DNA of 64,000 nt from Aquabacterium sp. NJ1 (lineage in GTDB: Bacteria; Pseudomonadota; Gammaproteobacteria; Burkholderiales; Burkholderiaceae_C). The notes under the pieces were generated by a model that worked only from the letters and a program-made list of their open reading frames with translations, was not told where the DNA came from and did no database searches. Numbering within the stretch: position 1 is the stretch's first letter; each line of letters opens with the position of its first letter. The position numbers and the translations under genes were made by a program. The DNA lies in contig NZ_JRKM01000001.1 of the NCBI RefSeq assembly GCF_000768065.1, forward strand, positions 4,260,001-4,324,000, given 5' to 3'. Below are positions 55,912 to 64,000 of this stretch, in pieces.

Positions 55912-56358
55912 TCAGTTCGGGGCACAGATGGGCTGGTCGGCCAGCGTGGTGCTGCCGGTGCTGCCCGTGTTGCCTTGGGCGTGCTTGTTCTGGTAGTCCG
56001 CTACGGCTGCCTTGATGGCGTCTTCGGCCAGGATGGAGCAGTGGATCTTCACGGGCGGCAGGGCCAGCTCTTCAGCGATCTGCGTGTTCTTGATCGACAG
56101 GGCTTCGTCCAGCGTCTTGCCGCGTACCCACTCGGTCACCAGCGAGCTCGATGCAATCGCAGAGCCACAGCCATAGGTCTTGAAGCGGGCGTCTTCGATC
56201 ACGCCGGTGGCAGGGTTGACCTTGATCTGCAACTTCATGACATCACCACAGGCCGGGGCGCCCACCATGCCAGTGGCCACGCCGTCTTCGTCGGCAGCAA
56301 AGGAGCCGACGTTGCGCGGGTTTTCGTAGTGGTCAATCACCTTGTCGCTGTATGCCAT
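55912..56358 (-). CDS. iscU: iron-sulfur cluster scaffold IscU
   Basis: 148-residue scaffold: C37 (GAPACGDVM), C64 ([12 protein letters not shown]) and C107 ([12 protein letters not shown]) bind the assembling cluster, and LPPVK (100-104) is the HscA-binding loop. About 20 residues longer than usual IscU: a Thr/Ser/Gly tail ends in QPICAPN with an extra cysteine. GGAG before the ATG at 56358. Confidence 0.95.
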   Translation of the reverse strand: MAYSDKVIDHYENPRNVGSFAADEDGVATGMVGAPACGDVMKLQIKVNPATGVIEDARFKTYGCGSAIASSSLVTEWVRGKTLDEALSIKNTQIAEELALPPVKIHCSILAEDAIKAAVADYQNKHAQGNTGSTGSTTLADQPICAPN

Positions 56359-56418
56359 TTGCTTCTCCAATTTCAGTTAGCGAGGCGGGGCCGCGGTACG
56401 CCGCAGCCAGGGGCTTGT

Positions 56419-57648
56419 TCAATGCGCAGCCCATTGAATGCTGTCGAGGTCGATGCCGGCCTGGACCATGTCCCACAAGGGGCTGAGTTCACGCAGGCGG
56501 TTGACGACCTCGGTGACGCGGGCGATCGCGAAGTCGATTTCCTCCAGCGTGGTGAAGCGGCCGATGGTGAAGCGCACCGAGCTGTGGGCCAGCTCATCAC
56601 TGCGGCCCATGGCGCGCAACACATAGCTGGGCTCCAGGCTGGCCGAGGTGCAGGCCGAGCCGGACGACACGGCGATGTCTTTCATGCCCATCAAGAGCGA
56701 TTCACCCTCGACGTAGTTGAAGCTCACGTTGAGGTGGTTGGGCGTGCGCCGGTCAAAGTCGCCGTTGAGGTGGACCTGATCGATGCGCGACAGGCCGGCC
56801 CACAGGTGGTCTCGCAAGCTGCGGATGCGCTCCAGCTCGGGGCCCATCTCCTTGGCAGCGAGGTGATAGGCCTCGCCCATGCCGACGATCTGGTGGGTGG
56901 GCAGGGTGCCCGAGCGCATGCCGCGTTCGTGCCCACCGCCGTGCGTCATGGCTTCGATGCGCACACGCGGCTTGCGGCGCACATACAGGGCGCCCACGCC
57001 CTTGGGGCCATAGCTCTTGTGGGCCGACATGGACATCAGGTCAATGGGCATGACGCTCAGGTCGATGTGGACCTTGCCCGTGGCTTGCGCGGCATCCACA
57101 TGGAAGATCACGCCTTTGCTGCGGCAGATGGCACCCAGCGCTTCGATATCCTGGATCACACCGGTTTCGTTGTTGACGAACATGACCGAGGCCAGCACGG
57201 TGTCCGGGCGGATGGCCGACTTGAACAGCTCGATGTCGACCAGGCCGTTGTCCATGACGGGCAGCACTGTGACGTCCCAGCCTTCACGTTCCATCTCTCG
57301 CATGGTGTCGAGCACAGCCTTGTGTTCGGTGGCAAGGGTGATGAGGTGGCGGCCCTTGGTCTTGTAGAAGGTCGCGGCGCCCTTGATGGCGAGGTTGTTG
57401 CTCTCGGTGGCACCGGACGTCCACACGATTTCGCGTGGGTCGGCACCAATCAGCAAGGCGACTTGTTCACGCGCCAGTTCAACGGCTTCTTCGGCGGCCC
57501 AACCGTAGGCATGCGAGCGGCTGGCCGGGTTGCCAAAGCGTTCGCTGAGGTAGGGAATCATCTTGGCCGCCACGCGCTGGTCCACGGGCGTGGTGGCTGC
57601 GTAGTCCAGATAGACGGGCCGGTTGGGCTGCACGATCAACGTCGTCAT
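56419..57648 (-). CDS. iscS: cysteine desulfurase IscS
   Basis: 409-residue PLP enzyme giving sulfur to IscU. PLP lysine K211 in [10 protein letters not shown], substrate-binding H109 in [10 protein letters not shown], active-site C333 on the loop [13 protein letters not shown]. It is the IscS rather than NifS type by this loop. AAGGAG ribosome-binding site. First gene of iscS-iscU-erpA-like-iscA-hscA-fdx, behind a sigma-54 promoter, so this looks like a nif-dedicated isc copy; no iscR in front. Confidence 0.95.
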   Translation of the reverse strand: MTTLIVQPNRPVYLDYAATTPVDQRVAAKMIPYLSERFGNPASRSHAYGWAAEEAVELAREQVALLIGADPREIVWTSGATESNNLAIKGAATFYKTKGRHLITLATEHKAVLDTMREMEREGWDVTVLPVMDNGLVDIELFKSAIRPDTVLASVMFVNNETGVIQDIEALGAICRSKGVIFHVDAAQATGKVHIDLSVMPIDLMSMSAHKSYGPKGVGALYVRRKPRVRIEAMTHGGGHERGMRSGTLPTHQIVGMGEAYHLAAKEMGPELERIRSLRDHLWAGLSRIDQVHLNGDFDRRTPNHLNVSFNYVEGESLLMGMKDIAVSSGSACTSASLEPSYVLRAMGRSDELAHSSVRFTIGRFTTLEEIDFAIARVTEVVNRLRELSPLWDMVQAGIDLDSIQWAAH

Positions 57649-57707
57649 GAGGGCTCCTTGTTCTGCGCGGTCGGTATCGACTCAGGCGTCGCTTGCAAGG
57701 GCTCATT

Positions 57708-57722
57708 GCAACTTGGGTGCCA
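57708..57722 (-). promoter_or_regulatory. sigma-54 promoter of the isc operon
   Basis: Minus-strand TGGCACCCAAGTTGC followed by A: exact TGGCAC-N5-TTGCW. Predicted start near 57696, 48 bases before the iscS ATG. A one-mismatch NifA site, TGA-N10-ACA, is at 57790-57805 (plus-strand reading), about 70 bp upstream; no perfect one is seen. Confidence 0.85.
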
Positions 57723-57944
57723 ACACAGTGGGTTTGCTTAAGTGCTTGATTTCATTTGACAAAGGTCAAAGTGACCATGGCCGCAGTAGTGAAATCGTCG
57801 CGACAAGCGCATGTGGCTTTTGTCGGGTTTGTTGTGCGCATGCGAGGTCCTGCGCACGGGGCCAGGGCTGCGTGGACAAAGGCATTGATCTTGCAAAGCG
57901 CTCGGGTACTGACTGCAACAGGGTCGCCCCGCCGACACCACGCC

Positions 57945-58181
57945 ATGCCCATCTATGAATACCACTGCCCGGCCTGTGACAAGCACTTTGAACTGCTCGT
58001 GCGCAGCAGCACCATTCCGGCTTGCCCGCAGTGCGGCTCGACCGTGCTGGACAAATGCGTGAGTGCGCCGCAAGCGCCTGGCAAGAGCGCCGGCATCATC
58101 AAGCGCGCCCGCGCTCGAGCGGCGGCTGAGGGGCACATGAGCAACTACAACCAGGCCGAGCGAGGCAAGTTGTTGTCTTGA
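57945..58181 (+). CDS. FmdB-family zinc ribbon protein
   Basis: 78-residue protein with the FmdB-type N-terminal zinc ribbon, MPIYEYHCPACDKHFELLV, where C8-x2-C11 and C27-x2-C30 (CPQC) bind zinc. A low-complexity Ala/Arg tail follows. Function unclear; small putative regulators. Monocistronic, divergent from iscS with its leader in the same 300-bp spacer, and convergent with the DUF2325 gene. Confidence 0.85.
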   Translation: MPIYEYHCPACDKHFELLVRSSTIPACPQCGSTVLDKCVSAPQAPGKSAGIIKRARARAAAEGHMSNYNQAERGKLLS

Positions 58182-58192
58182 GGTGGACAGCT

Positions 58193-58864
58193 TCAATCGC
58201 TGGTGGCGTTGTTCCCGGCGCGGGCCCGTTGCAATCGGGTGATGGGGCGCTCGTCCCTGTCGGCCGAGCTTTGGCTCAATCCGCTCAACGCCTTTTGCAG
58301 CGCGGCCTTGCTCGGCGTTTCCACAAACGCGCAGCGCTTGCCGGTGCGTTTGCAGTGCTCTTTGACACGCCAGTAGGCGTCGTGGCTGATGCAGCCCGTC
58401 TGGCAGATGACGAGGTCCGCCGCGGCCAGGGTGGTATCGAGCTTGCCAATGCAGTGGTGCTCGCCGCCATCATGGTGGAGGAAGCGGCCACCGGTGCGCT
58501 CGATGACGTAGCGGTAGAGGGGCACGGCGGCCGTTCTCCCCCCTACGCACAACACGGTCTGGTTTGACAGGGGCTTTGCGTCTGTCGATTTGTCGGTGTC
58601 TCGCACGGGCTCCGAGGTGGCCCCCGGCCGGGCCGCTTCAATGCGGGCGAGTTGTTCCTGGAGCCTCGACCGGTCGGTCTCGCTGCGGATCAGGTCACCC
58701 CTGAGCCTCACCAGCATGGCTTCCAAGCTTGCAATCCGCTGGGCCTGCTCCTGCGCAATGTGGGTGCTGCGATTCTGGGCGGCTGCCAGCTCGCGAGCCA
58801 GCACGGCGTTTTCGCCCATCAGGGCGACAAGATGGGCTTGTTGCTGATCGAGATGGAGGAGCAT
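58193..58864 (-). CDS. DUF2325 domain protein
   Basis: 223-residue cytoplasmic protein: N-terminal coiled coil (about residues 1-75) and a C-terminal DUF2325 domain, VLCVGGRTAAVPLYRYVIER, FLHHDGGEHH and SHDAYWRVKEHCKRTGKR. The His/Asp-rich HDGGEHH suggests metal binding. Function unknown, often in metal or iron contexts. A Fur-box-like element overlaps its probable promoter. Confidence 0.85.
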   Translation of the reverse strand: MLLHLDQQQAHLVALMGENAVLARELAAAQNRSTHIAQEQAQRIASLEAMLVRLRGDLIRSETDRSRLQEQLARIEAARPGATSEPVRDTDKSTDAKPLSNQTVLCVGGRTAAVPLYRYVIERTGGRFLHHDGGEHHCIGKLDTTLAAADLVICQTGCISHDAYWRVKEHCKRTGKRCAFVETPSKAALQKALSGLSQSSADRDERPITRLQRARAGNNATSD

Positions 58865-58908
58865 GGGGCAGTGGGCCGCAGCAGGGCGTTGGACTTGAGA
58901 TGTTTGCT

Positions 58909-58938
58909 ATCGTAAATAAGAATCATTCGTAAAGACAA
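58909..58938 (-). promoter_or_regulatory. probable promoter with Fur box before DUF2325 gene
   Basis: Minus strand: TTGTCT, 18 bases, TACGAT as -35/-10. Within the spacer, 58917-58931 reads TAAGAATCATTCGTA on the plus strand, a 7-1-7 inverted repeat with six of seven pairs matching and the GAATCATTC core also seen before tonB (60256-60270). Iron repression by Fur is inferred. Confidence 0.6.
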
Positions 58939-59014
58939 GCCGAAAACGACAACAAGCCTGATGCCGGAGGGGTTGATCAGCCTGCCTGGCCGTGCGCGCG
59001 GCCGGGATGAGGCC

Positions 59015-59509
59015 TCACCGCCTGCGCATGAGGGTGATGAGTTGGTCCAGTGCCTTCCCCCAGCCTTCCTGGAAGCCCATGGCCTCATGCTGCTGACGGC
59101 TGGCCTCGTCCTTGTGAATGGCCGTGCCACGGTAAAGCGTCCCGCTGCCATGGGGTTCCATGCTGATGATGGCGGTGATCATCAAGGCTTCGGGCGGGTG
59201 GTTGGCTGGCCTGAAGTCGGGGCCAAGGCAGCTCGTCCACGTCAGGCGGCGCTCGGGCACCACCTCCAGATAGCAGCCCGTGTTGGCGAAGTGCTGCCCC
59301 TCTGGTCCATGCATGATGGTGTGGAAGCGCCCGCCTGGGCGCAGATCGATCTCGCAACCGGACGTGCGCCAGGGTGCCGGTGTGAACCATTGGTTGATCA
59401 GCTCGGGCGTGGTCCAGGCGGCCCATACCTGGGCGGGCGAGAGATCGATGGCGCGCTCGAACACCAGATCCAGCTGGGGATCGGGTTGGAATGGCTGGTG
59501 CGTGGACAT
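59015..59509 (-). CDS. SRPBCC/AHSA1-domain protein
   Basis: 164-residue protein of the START/SRPBCC fold, AHSA1 subgroup: LVFERAIDLSPAQVWAAWTT, PGGRFHTIMHGPEGQHF, and C-terminal GFQEGWGKALDQLITLM. Members bind hydrophobic ligands or regulate chaperones. ATG at 59509 follows AGGAG. Divergent from the quinone-reductase-like pseudogene; no fused regulator. Confidence 0.87.
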   Translation of the reverse strand: MSTHQPFQPDPQLDLVFERAIDLSPAQVWAAWTTPELINQWFTPAPWRTSGCEIDLRPGGRFHTIMHGPEGQHFANTGCYLEVVPERRLTWTSCLGPDFRPANHPPEALMITAIISMEPHGSGTLYRGTAIHKDEASRQQHEAMGFQEGWGKALDQLITLMRRR

Positions 59510-59606
59510 GTTCGAAGGCTCCTGTTTGGTGATGAATGGGGAAAGGCGCATGGGCCGCTTGCGCCGTATCAAAGGCGTGATGCCTCGATGGCCAGATCAT
59601 GAACAC

Positions 59607-60196
59607 ATGAACAAGCGCATTTTGATCATCCAGGGGCACCCCGATGCCCAAGGGGGCAAGCATCTGTGCCATGTGTTGGCCGAGGCCTACACGCAAGGCG
59701 GGCAGGCGGGTGGCCACGAAGTGCAGATTGTGGACGTGGCAGCACTGGACTTTCCGCTGTTGCGAAGCCAGAAAGAGTGGGAGCAGGGGTGCTGCCGCCT
59801 GGCTTGCTCGCCTCGCAAAAGGCGATTGCCTGGGCCGATCACCTCGTGTTGTTCTTTCCCCTGTGGCTGGGTGACATGCCTGCCGTGCTCAAGGGCTTTC
59901 TGGAGCAGGTGGCGCGGCCCGGCTTCGCCTTGAGCAAGGGCGGGGACGGGCGGCTGCCCGCCAAGTTGTTGACGGGGCGCTCCGCCCGCGTGGTGGTCAC
60001 CATGGGCATGCCTGCCTTGATCTACCGGTGGTACTTCCGCGCCCACAGCGTGAAGGCGCTGGAGCGCAACATCCTGGGTTTCGTCGGCATTGCGCCCGTG
60101 CGCGAGACCCTGATCGGTGGCGTCGATGGCTTGGGTGAGGCGGGCGTCCGTACTTGGTGTGGCAAGTTGAACAAGCTGGGGCGGCGGGCGCATTAG
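59607..60196 (+). pseudogene. flavodoxin-fold NAD(P)H quinone reductase-like gene with a frameshift
   Basis: Starts MNKRILIIQGHPDAQGGKHL, the family N-terminus, and continues to about residue 64 (LLRSQKEWEQG). At GCAGGGGTGC (about 59788) the conserved protein jumps to the -1 frame: VLPPGLLASQKAIAWADHLV, FPLWLGDMPAVLKGFLEQVA and so to the end at 60196. One G lost from the G-run, or a sequencing error, would explain it. Without the shift it would be a 197-residue NQO1/MdaB-type enzyme; as read it is broken. Confidence 0.75.
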
Positions 60197-60249
60197 CGCC
60201 GCAGGCCCGGCGAACAGTCACCCATTCACGGGAGATGCCAGTCCGTGTA

Positions 60250-60297
60250 TTGAAATGAGAATCATTCTCGACTACAATAGGTTAACAATGATTCGCA
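60250..60297 (+). promoter_or_regulatory. tonB promoter with Fur boxes
   Basis: TTGAAA (60250-60255), 17 bases, TACAAT (60273-60278) form a good sigma-70 promoter. The spacer holds TGAGAATCATTCTCG (60256-60270), a near-perfect 7-1-7 Fur box (one terminal mismatch). A weaker copy, TAACAATGATTCGCA (60283-60297), follows downstream. Fur-iron would block RNA polymerase, so the iron-uptake operon is iron-repressed. Confidence 0.85.
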
Positions 60298-60310
60298 TTC
60301 GCAGTAAAGC

Positions 60311-61012
60311 ATGCCTGCCTCGATCGCCATCCACGATGGCCAGCCGTACACCTTCAGGATCTCGCCCCTAGCCTTGGCGATGGTCGTGGCGGCGCATGCG
60401 GGCGTGGCGCTGCTGCTGACGATCTCCCGAACCTTGCCCAGCACGCCGCCGCAAGCACCGTTGATGGTGGAGGTGATCACGGCCAAGGCGCCCGTGCCGC
60501 CTGCGCCCAAGGCCCCGGACATCACGCCGCCCAAGCCCAAACCGGTGGCCCGCCAGGAGCGCTTCACCCGCGCGCAAGACGTGCCCGTGCTCGCTGCCAA
60601 GCCCGTGGCGCAAGAGCCGGTGGCCAACGAAACCAAGGCGGTGCCGCCGGCTCCCTTGCCCCCCATTCAGACGCCGCCTGCGCCTGCACAGGCGGCGCCG
60701 AGCTCGCATGCCGTGCCAGCGGCGGCACCCACATCGCCCCAATTCGACGCCGACTACCTGGACAACCCCAAGCCGGTCTACCCACCCATCTCCCGCCGCG
60801 AGCGCGAGCAGGGCAAGGTGCTGCTGCGCGTGTATGTCGAGGTCTCGGGTGCCGCGGGCAAGGTCGAGCTGGTTACCAGCTCCGGCTACGACCGGCTGGA
60901 CAAGGCCGCGCGGGCTGCCGTGGGCCGCTGGCGCTTCGTGCCTGCCCGTCAAGGATCCGAGGCCGTGGCCGCCTGGGTCACCGTCCCCATCATCTTTAGT
61001 CTCAAGGATTGA
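60311..61012 (+). CDS. tonB: TonB energy-transducing protein
   Basis: 233-residue TonB: N-terminal membrane anchor (SPLALAMVVAAHAGVALLLT), a Pro/Ala/Lys-rich periplasmic spacer (PPAPKAPDITPPKPKPVAR) and the C-terminal domain (PPISRREREQGKVLLRVYVE, SSGYDRLDKAARAAVGRWRF). It couples the proton gradient, via ExbBD, to outer-membrane receptors such as the one at the window end. Iron regulated. Confidence 0.93.
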   Translation: MPASIAIHDGQPYTFRISPLALAMVVAAHAGVALLLTISRTLPSTPPQAPLMVEVITAKAPVPPAPKAPDITPPKPKPVARQERFTRAQDVPVLAAKPVAQEPVANETKAVPPAPLPPIQTPPAPAQAAPSSHAVPAAAPTSPQFDADYLDNPKPVYPPISRREREQGKVLLRVYVEVSGAAGKVELVTSSGYDRLDKAARAAVGRWRFVPARQGSEAVAAWVTVPIIFSLKD

Positions 61013-61018
61013 ACCGCC

Positions 61019-61786
61019 ATGAACGAATCACTTGACCTGGCCCACTTCTGGGCGCACCTGGATCTGGTTGCCCGCTTCGTGCTGGCGCTCCTGCTCTTGG
61101 GCTCCATCACCTGCTGGTACCTGATCGTCACCAAGACGGTTCAGGTCTACCGCACCAGCCAGCGCAGCCGCCGCTTCCTGAAGGCCTTCTGGGATGCGCC
61201 CAATCTGGATGCCGTGGCCCGTGACATCAAGGCCCAGGGCTCATCCGATCCGTTCTCGCATCTGCTGCACCATGGCTTCACGGCGCTGGACCACCTCAGC
61301 CGCCGCGAAGAAGCGGCCAGCCTGATCGACGCCGGTGCCCCTGATGAAATGCTGACGCGCGCCCTGCGTCGGGCCATTGAAGAAGACAAGGCGCACATGG
61401 AGTTTGGCCAGTCCTTCCTGGCCACGGTGGCATCGAGCGCGCCCTTTGTCGGCCTGTTCGGCACCGTCTGGGGCATCTACCACGCACTGGCCGCCATCAG
61501 CCTGACAGGGCAGAGCACGCTGGACAAGGTCGCCGGCCCCGTGGGCGAGGCCTTGATCATGACCGGCATCGGCCTGGCTGTGGCCATCCCCGCGGCCATT
61601 GCCTACAACTCGTTTGCCCGTGTGAACCGCAATGTGATGTCGCGCCTGAACTCGTTTGCGTACGACGTCTTCAACTTCATGGCCACAGGCATCAAGGCTT
61701 CGCCCCGCGGGGCTGATAACGGTGGCAGCGGCAGTGGCGACAAGGTGATCGGCCTGCCACGCGCTCAAGCGCATGCCGCACGCTGA
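61019..61786 (+). CDS. exbB: ExbB, MotA/TolQ/ExbB proton-channel protein
   Basis: 255-residue membrane protein with three helices: one near residues 17-35 and two in ATVASSAPFVGLFGTVWGIY and GPVGEALIMTGIGLAVAIPA, the diagnostic part of the family. A Gly/Ser/Asp-rich tail ends the protein. Six bases after tonB, so co-transcribed. Confidence 0.94.
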   Translation: MNESLDLAHFWAHLDLVARFVLALLLLGSITCWYLIVTKTVQVYRTSQRSRRFLKAFWDAPNLDAVARDIKAQGSSDPFSHLLHHGFTALDHLSRREEAASLIDAGAPDEMLTRALRRAIEEDKAHMEFGQSFLATVASSAPFVGLFGTVWGIYHALAAISLTGQSTLDKVAGPVGEALIMTGIGLAVAIPAAIAYNSFARVNRNVMSRLNSFAYDVFNFMATGIKASPRGADNGGSGSGDKVIGLPRAQAHAAR

Positions 61787-61801
61787 TCGGGGAGCGAGAA
61801 C

Positions 61802-62227
61802 ATGGCATTTGGAAGCCTCGAAGGCGAAGAGGACAACGCCCCTCTGGCCGAGATCAACATGGTGCCGCTCATCGACGTGATGCTGGTGCTGCTGGTGATC
61901 TTCATCGTCACGGCGCCCATGCTCACGCATGCGGTCAAGGTGGACCTGCCCAAGGCGAGTTCATCGCTCAATGTGAGCAAGCCTGACAGCGTGCAACTGG
62001 CCATTGATGGCGAAAGCCGGCTGTACTGGAATGGCGCTGCCATCGAAGCCGATGCGCTCAAGCTGCGCCTGCATGATGCGGCCGCCTTGCAGCCTCAACC
62101 CGAACTGCACATCCGTGCCGACCGCAGCACGCCTTACGAGAAGGTGGCCCAGGTGATGTCCCTGGCCGCCAGCGAAGGCCTGGGCAAGATCGGCTTCATC
62201 ACCGACCCGAGCACGCCTGCGCCATGA
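61802..62227 (+). CDS. exbD: ExbD, biopolymer transport protein
   Basis: 141-residue protein: N-terminal helix with the proton-path Asp in INMVPLIDVMLVLLVIFIVT, and a periplasmic domain with ELHIRADRSTPYEKVAQVM. Stop overlaps the hemP ATG (ATGA). Partner of ExbB in energising TonB. Confidence 0.94.
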   Translation: MAFGSLEGEEDNAPLAEINMVPLIDVMLVLLVIFIVTAPMLTHAVKVDLPKASSSLNVSKPDSVQLAIDGESRLYWNGAAIEADALKLRLHDAAALQPQPELHIRADRSTPYEKVAQVMSLAASEGLGKIGFITDPSTPAP

Positions 62228-62433
62228 ACCCAGCGAGCCCCCAGCGCCTCCACGCCGGCGCCTCTGCGGACAGCAGCACGCCGGCATCACCCGCGCGCCA
62301 GCCCGCGTCGCCACCGGCCAAGGTGGACAGCGCGCAGCTGTTCGAAGGCCAGCGCGAGCTGATCATCCAGCACCAAGGCGAGACATACCGCCTGAGGATC
62401 ACGCGTCACGACAAGCTGATCCTCACCAAGTAG
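62224..62433 (+). CDS. hemP: HemP-like hemin uptake protein
   Basis: 69-residue protein of the HemP/HmuP family: VDSAQLFEGQRELIIQHQGE and YRLRITRHDKLILTK, the family C-terminus. A Ser/Pro/Ala-rich N-terminal stretch of about 32 residues precedes it. Members affect hemin or siderophore receptor expression. Translationally coupled to exbD. Confidence 0.88.
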   Translation: MNPASPQRLHAGASADSSTPASPARQPASPPAKVDSAQLFEGQRELIIQHQGETYRLRITRHDKLILTK

Positions 62434-62537
62434 CTCGCCTCCGAGCTTCATCACTGTTTCACCGCAGCCAGCCAGTTGCAATGCCTTGCACAAGCCAGCC
62501 AGCCTCCATGACTTCACCATTCAGGATTGACTGACTC
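62434..62537. other. spacer before the TonB-dependent receptor
   Basis: 104 bases between hemP and the receptor. No terminator or Fur box is evident, so the receptor may be read from the upstream tonB promoter. Confidence 0.5.
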
Positions 62538-64000
62538 ATGTCTCATTGCAAACCAAAACGCACCAGCCACCAGACCTTGCTGCCACTGGGCGCGCTCATG
62601 ATGGCGGGCCTGGCCCCCTTGTCCCAACAGGCGCTGGCCGACGAGGCCACGCCCGCCAAGGCCAAGGAACTGGCACCCATCAAGGTGCAGGCCGACGCCG
62701 ACAAACCCGATGGCGCCCGCGCCACCACCACCCGCGTGGGCAAGGTGCTGCAAGACCCGCATGACGTGCCACAGGCTGTCACCACGGTGACCAGGAGCAT
62801 CATGGAACAGCAGCAGGTTGGCTCTTTGAAAGAAGCGCTGCGCAATGTGTCGGGCCTATCGTTCAATGCGGCTGAAGGCGGCCGTTCGGGCGACAACATG
62901 AACCTGCGCGGCTTCTACACCTTCGGGGACATGTACCTTGATGGCATCCGCGACACGGCGCAATACAACCGCGAGACCTTCAACCTCGAACAGGTGGATG
63001 TGTTGCGCGGCGCCGGCGCCATGCTGTTTGGCCGCGGCCAGGCCGGCGGCGTGATCAACCAGGTCAGCAAGACACCCTTGAGCCGGGATCAGTACAAGCT
63101 CACCGGCAGCGTGGGCACCCATGGCTACCAGGAGGCCACGGCCGACCTCAACAAGGTCATCAACGAACAGACGGCCATTCGTGTCAACGCCATGCAGCGC
63201 GATGAAGGCAACTGGCGGCGCAACCCCACCACGGGCAGCGAACCGGAGATCCACCGCACCGGCCTGGCTGTGAGCCTGGGTTTGAACCTCAACACGGACA
63301 ACCAGTTCTGGCTGAATCACTACACAGCCTATGGGCGAGACAACCCGGACTACGGCAACTCTTTTGATGCGGCCACGCGCAAGCCAGGCGAGCGCCTGCC
63401 GGCCAGCACCTACTTTGGCAACGACAAGACCTTCGACGACAGCGACACCAGCATCACCACGCTGGTCAACGAATACCGCATCACGCCCAGCACCCAATTG
63501 CGCACCCAGCTGCGCAGCGCCGACTACAAGCGCAGCTATTGGGCCAAGACGCCCAACCTGAGCACGCTGCCTGATGCCGTGGGGGGCGTCGGGGGCAACG
63601 TGGCGCGGTTGCTGGACTACCGCACCATCACGCTGCAATCAGACTTGTCGACCAAGTTCGAGCTGGCCGGCATGAAGCACGAGGTGATCACGGGCCTGGA
63701 GTGGCTGCGTGAAGACAGCTACCGCAAGGCCTTGCAGAACTACGGCACGAACACCGCGCCGGACTACCGCCCCTACCAGGAGGCGGCCACCGGCACAGCC
63801 TCTGCCTTCACCAGTGACTCGTATGCCTACTACGTGCAGGACACGGTCGAGTTCATCCCGAAGTGGAAGGCCACGCTGGGCGTGCGTCGCGACCAGATGG
63901 ATGCCGAGTACAGCAGCACCACCTCGCCCAAGTTGAAGTATGGCGAGAACAGCTACCGCAGCGCCTTGTCCTACCACCCCACGGATGACACGCACTACTA
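62538..64000 (+). CDS. TonB-dependent siderophore receptor (N-terminal part)
   Basis: 487 residues visible, running off the window end. Signal peptide ending in QQALA, then the TonB box region, a plug domain (VGKVLQDPHDVPQAVTTVTR and LRGFYTFGDMYLDGIRDTAQ) and the first part of the beta-barrel. The plug pattern DVLRGAGAMLFGRGQAGGVI is typical of catecholate-siderophore/ferrichrome-type receptors. Downstream of hemP. Substrate cannot be told from the visible part. Confidence 0.92.
   Translation, partial: MSHCKPKRTSHQTLLPLGALMMAGLAPLSQQALADEATPAKAKELAPIKVQADADKPDGARATTTRVGKVLQDPHDVPQAVTTVTRSIMEQQQVGSLKEALRNVSGLSFNAAEGGRSGDNMNLRGFYTFGDMYLDGIRDTAQYNRETFNLEQVDVLRGAGAMLFGRGQAGGVINQVSKTPLSRDQYKLTGSVGTHGYQEATADLNKVINEQTAIRVNAMQRDEGNWRRNPTTGSEPEIHRTGLAVSLGLNLNTDNQFWLNHYTAYGRDNPDYGNSFDAATRKPGERLPASTYFGNDKTFDDSDTSITTLVNEYRITPSTQLRTQLRSADYKRSYWAKTPNLSTLPDAVGGVGGNVARLLDYRTITLQSDLSTKFELAGMKHEVITGLEWLREDSYRKALQNYGTNTAPDYRPYQEAATGTASAFTSDSYAYYVQDTVEFIPKWKATLGVRRDQMDAEYSSTTSPKLKYGENSYRSALSYHPTDDTHY

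Noticed and set aside
56419-57648. Calling the desulfurase NifS
   Set aside because: The active-site loop [13 protein letters not shown] and the iscU/hscA/fdx neighbours are those of IscS.

Overview
This window is a high-GC chromosomal segment from a nitrogen-fixing proteobacterium. The gene order (nifHDK, nifENX with DUF269/DUF683/fdxB, a fixABCX-nifW-cysE-nifV unit, and an isc cluster) and the protein style suggest a betaproteobacterium of the Burkholderiales. That placement is an inference; there is no rRNA gene here to confirm it.

Layout. 0-11.6 kb: nitrogenase structural genes nifH, nifD, nifK; three unassigned genes; nifE, nifN, nifX, a NifX-associated DUF269 gene, a DUF683 gene and ferredoxin fdxB, closed by a clear intrinsic terminator. 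11.6-15.6 kb: a molybdenum block (a Mop-type molbindin on the minus strand, then modE, modA, modB, modC). 15.6-31.8 kb: genes with no obvious nif role: methyltransferase, transglutaminase-like protein, M48 lipoprotein protease, TMEM175-like channel, a TolC/CzcA/CzcB-type metal efflux system with a divergent two-component system, several small genes and a phytoene-desaturase-like oxidoreductase. 31.8-38.8 kb (minus strand): nifV, cysE, nifW, fixA, fixB, fixC, fixX, a thioredoxin-like [2Fe-2S] ferredoxin gene and a small TPR-like gene, read as one unit. 39-53 kb: accessory and regulatory genes (amidohydrolase, two TetR genes, MFS transporter, LysR with a divergent redox/hydrolase operon, DUF4238 gene, lipoprotein, flavin reductase) and a gene-poor stretch. 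52.9-57.7 kb (minus strand): iscS, iscU, an erpA-like gene, iscA, hscA, fdx. 57.9-64 kb: FmdB-like and DUF2325 genes, a frameshifted quinone-reductase-like gene, then a Fur-box-headed iron-uptake operon tonB-exbB-exbD-hemP and a TonB-dependent receptor cut by the window end.

How it works together. Sigma-54 (-24/-12) promoter sequences can be read before nifH, before the gene divergent from nifH, before nifE, before nifV, before iscS and (less expectedly) before modE. Only the nifH region has a perfect NifA-type TGT-N10-ACA site, with an IHF-like site between it and the promoter. The picture is a nif regulon in several transcription units: nitrogenase and FeMo-co scaffold (nifHDK, nifENX), homocitrate (nifV), cysteine supply (cysE), electron supply (fixABCX, ferredoxins), Fe-S assembly (isc) and molybdate uptake (mod), with iron uptake close by. 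nifA, nifB, nifQ, nifT, nifZ and nifM are not in the window and would have to be elsewhere if present.
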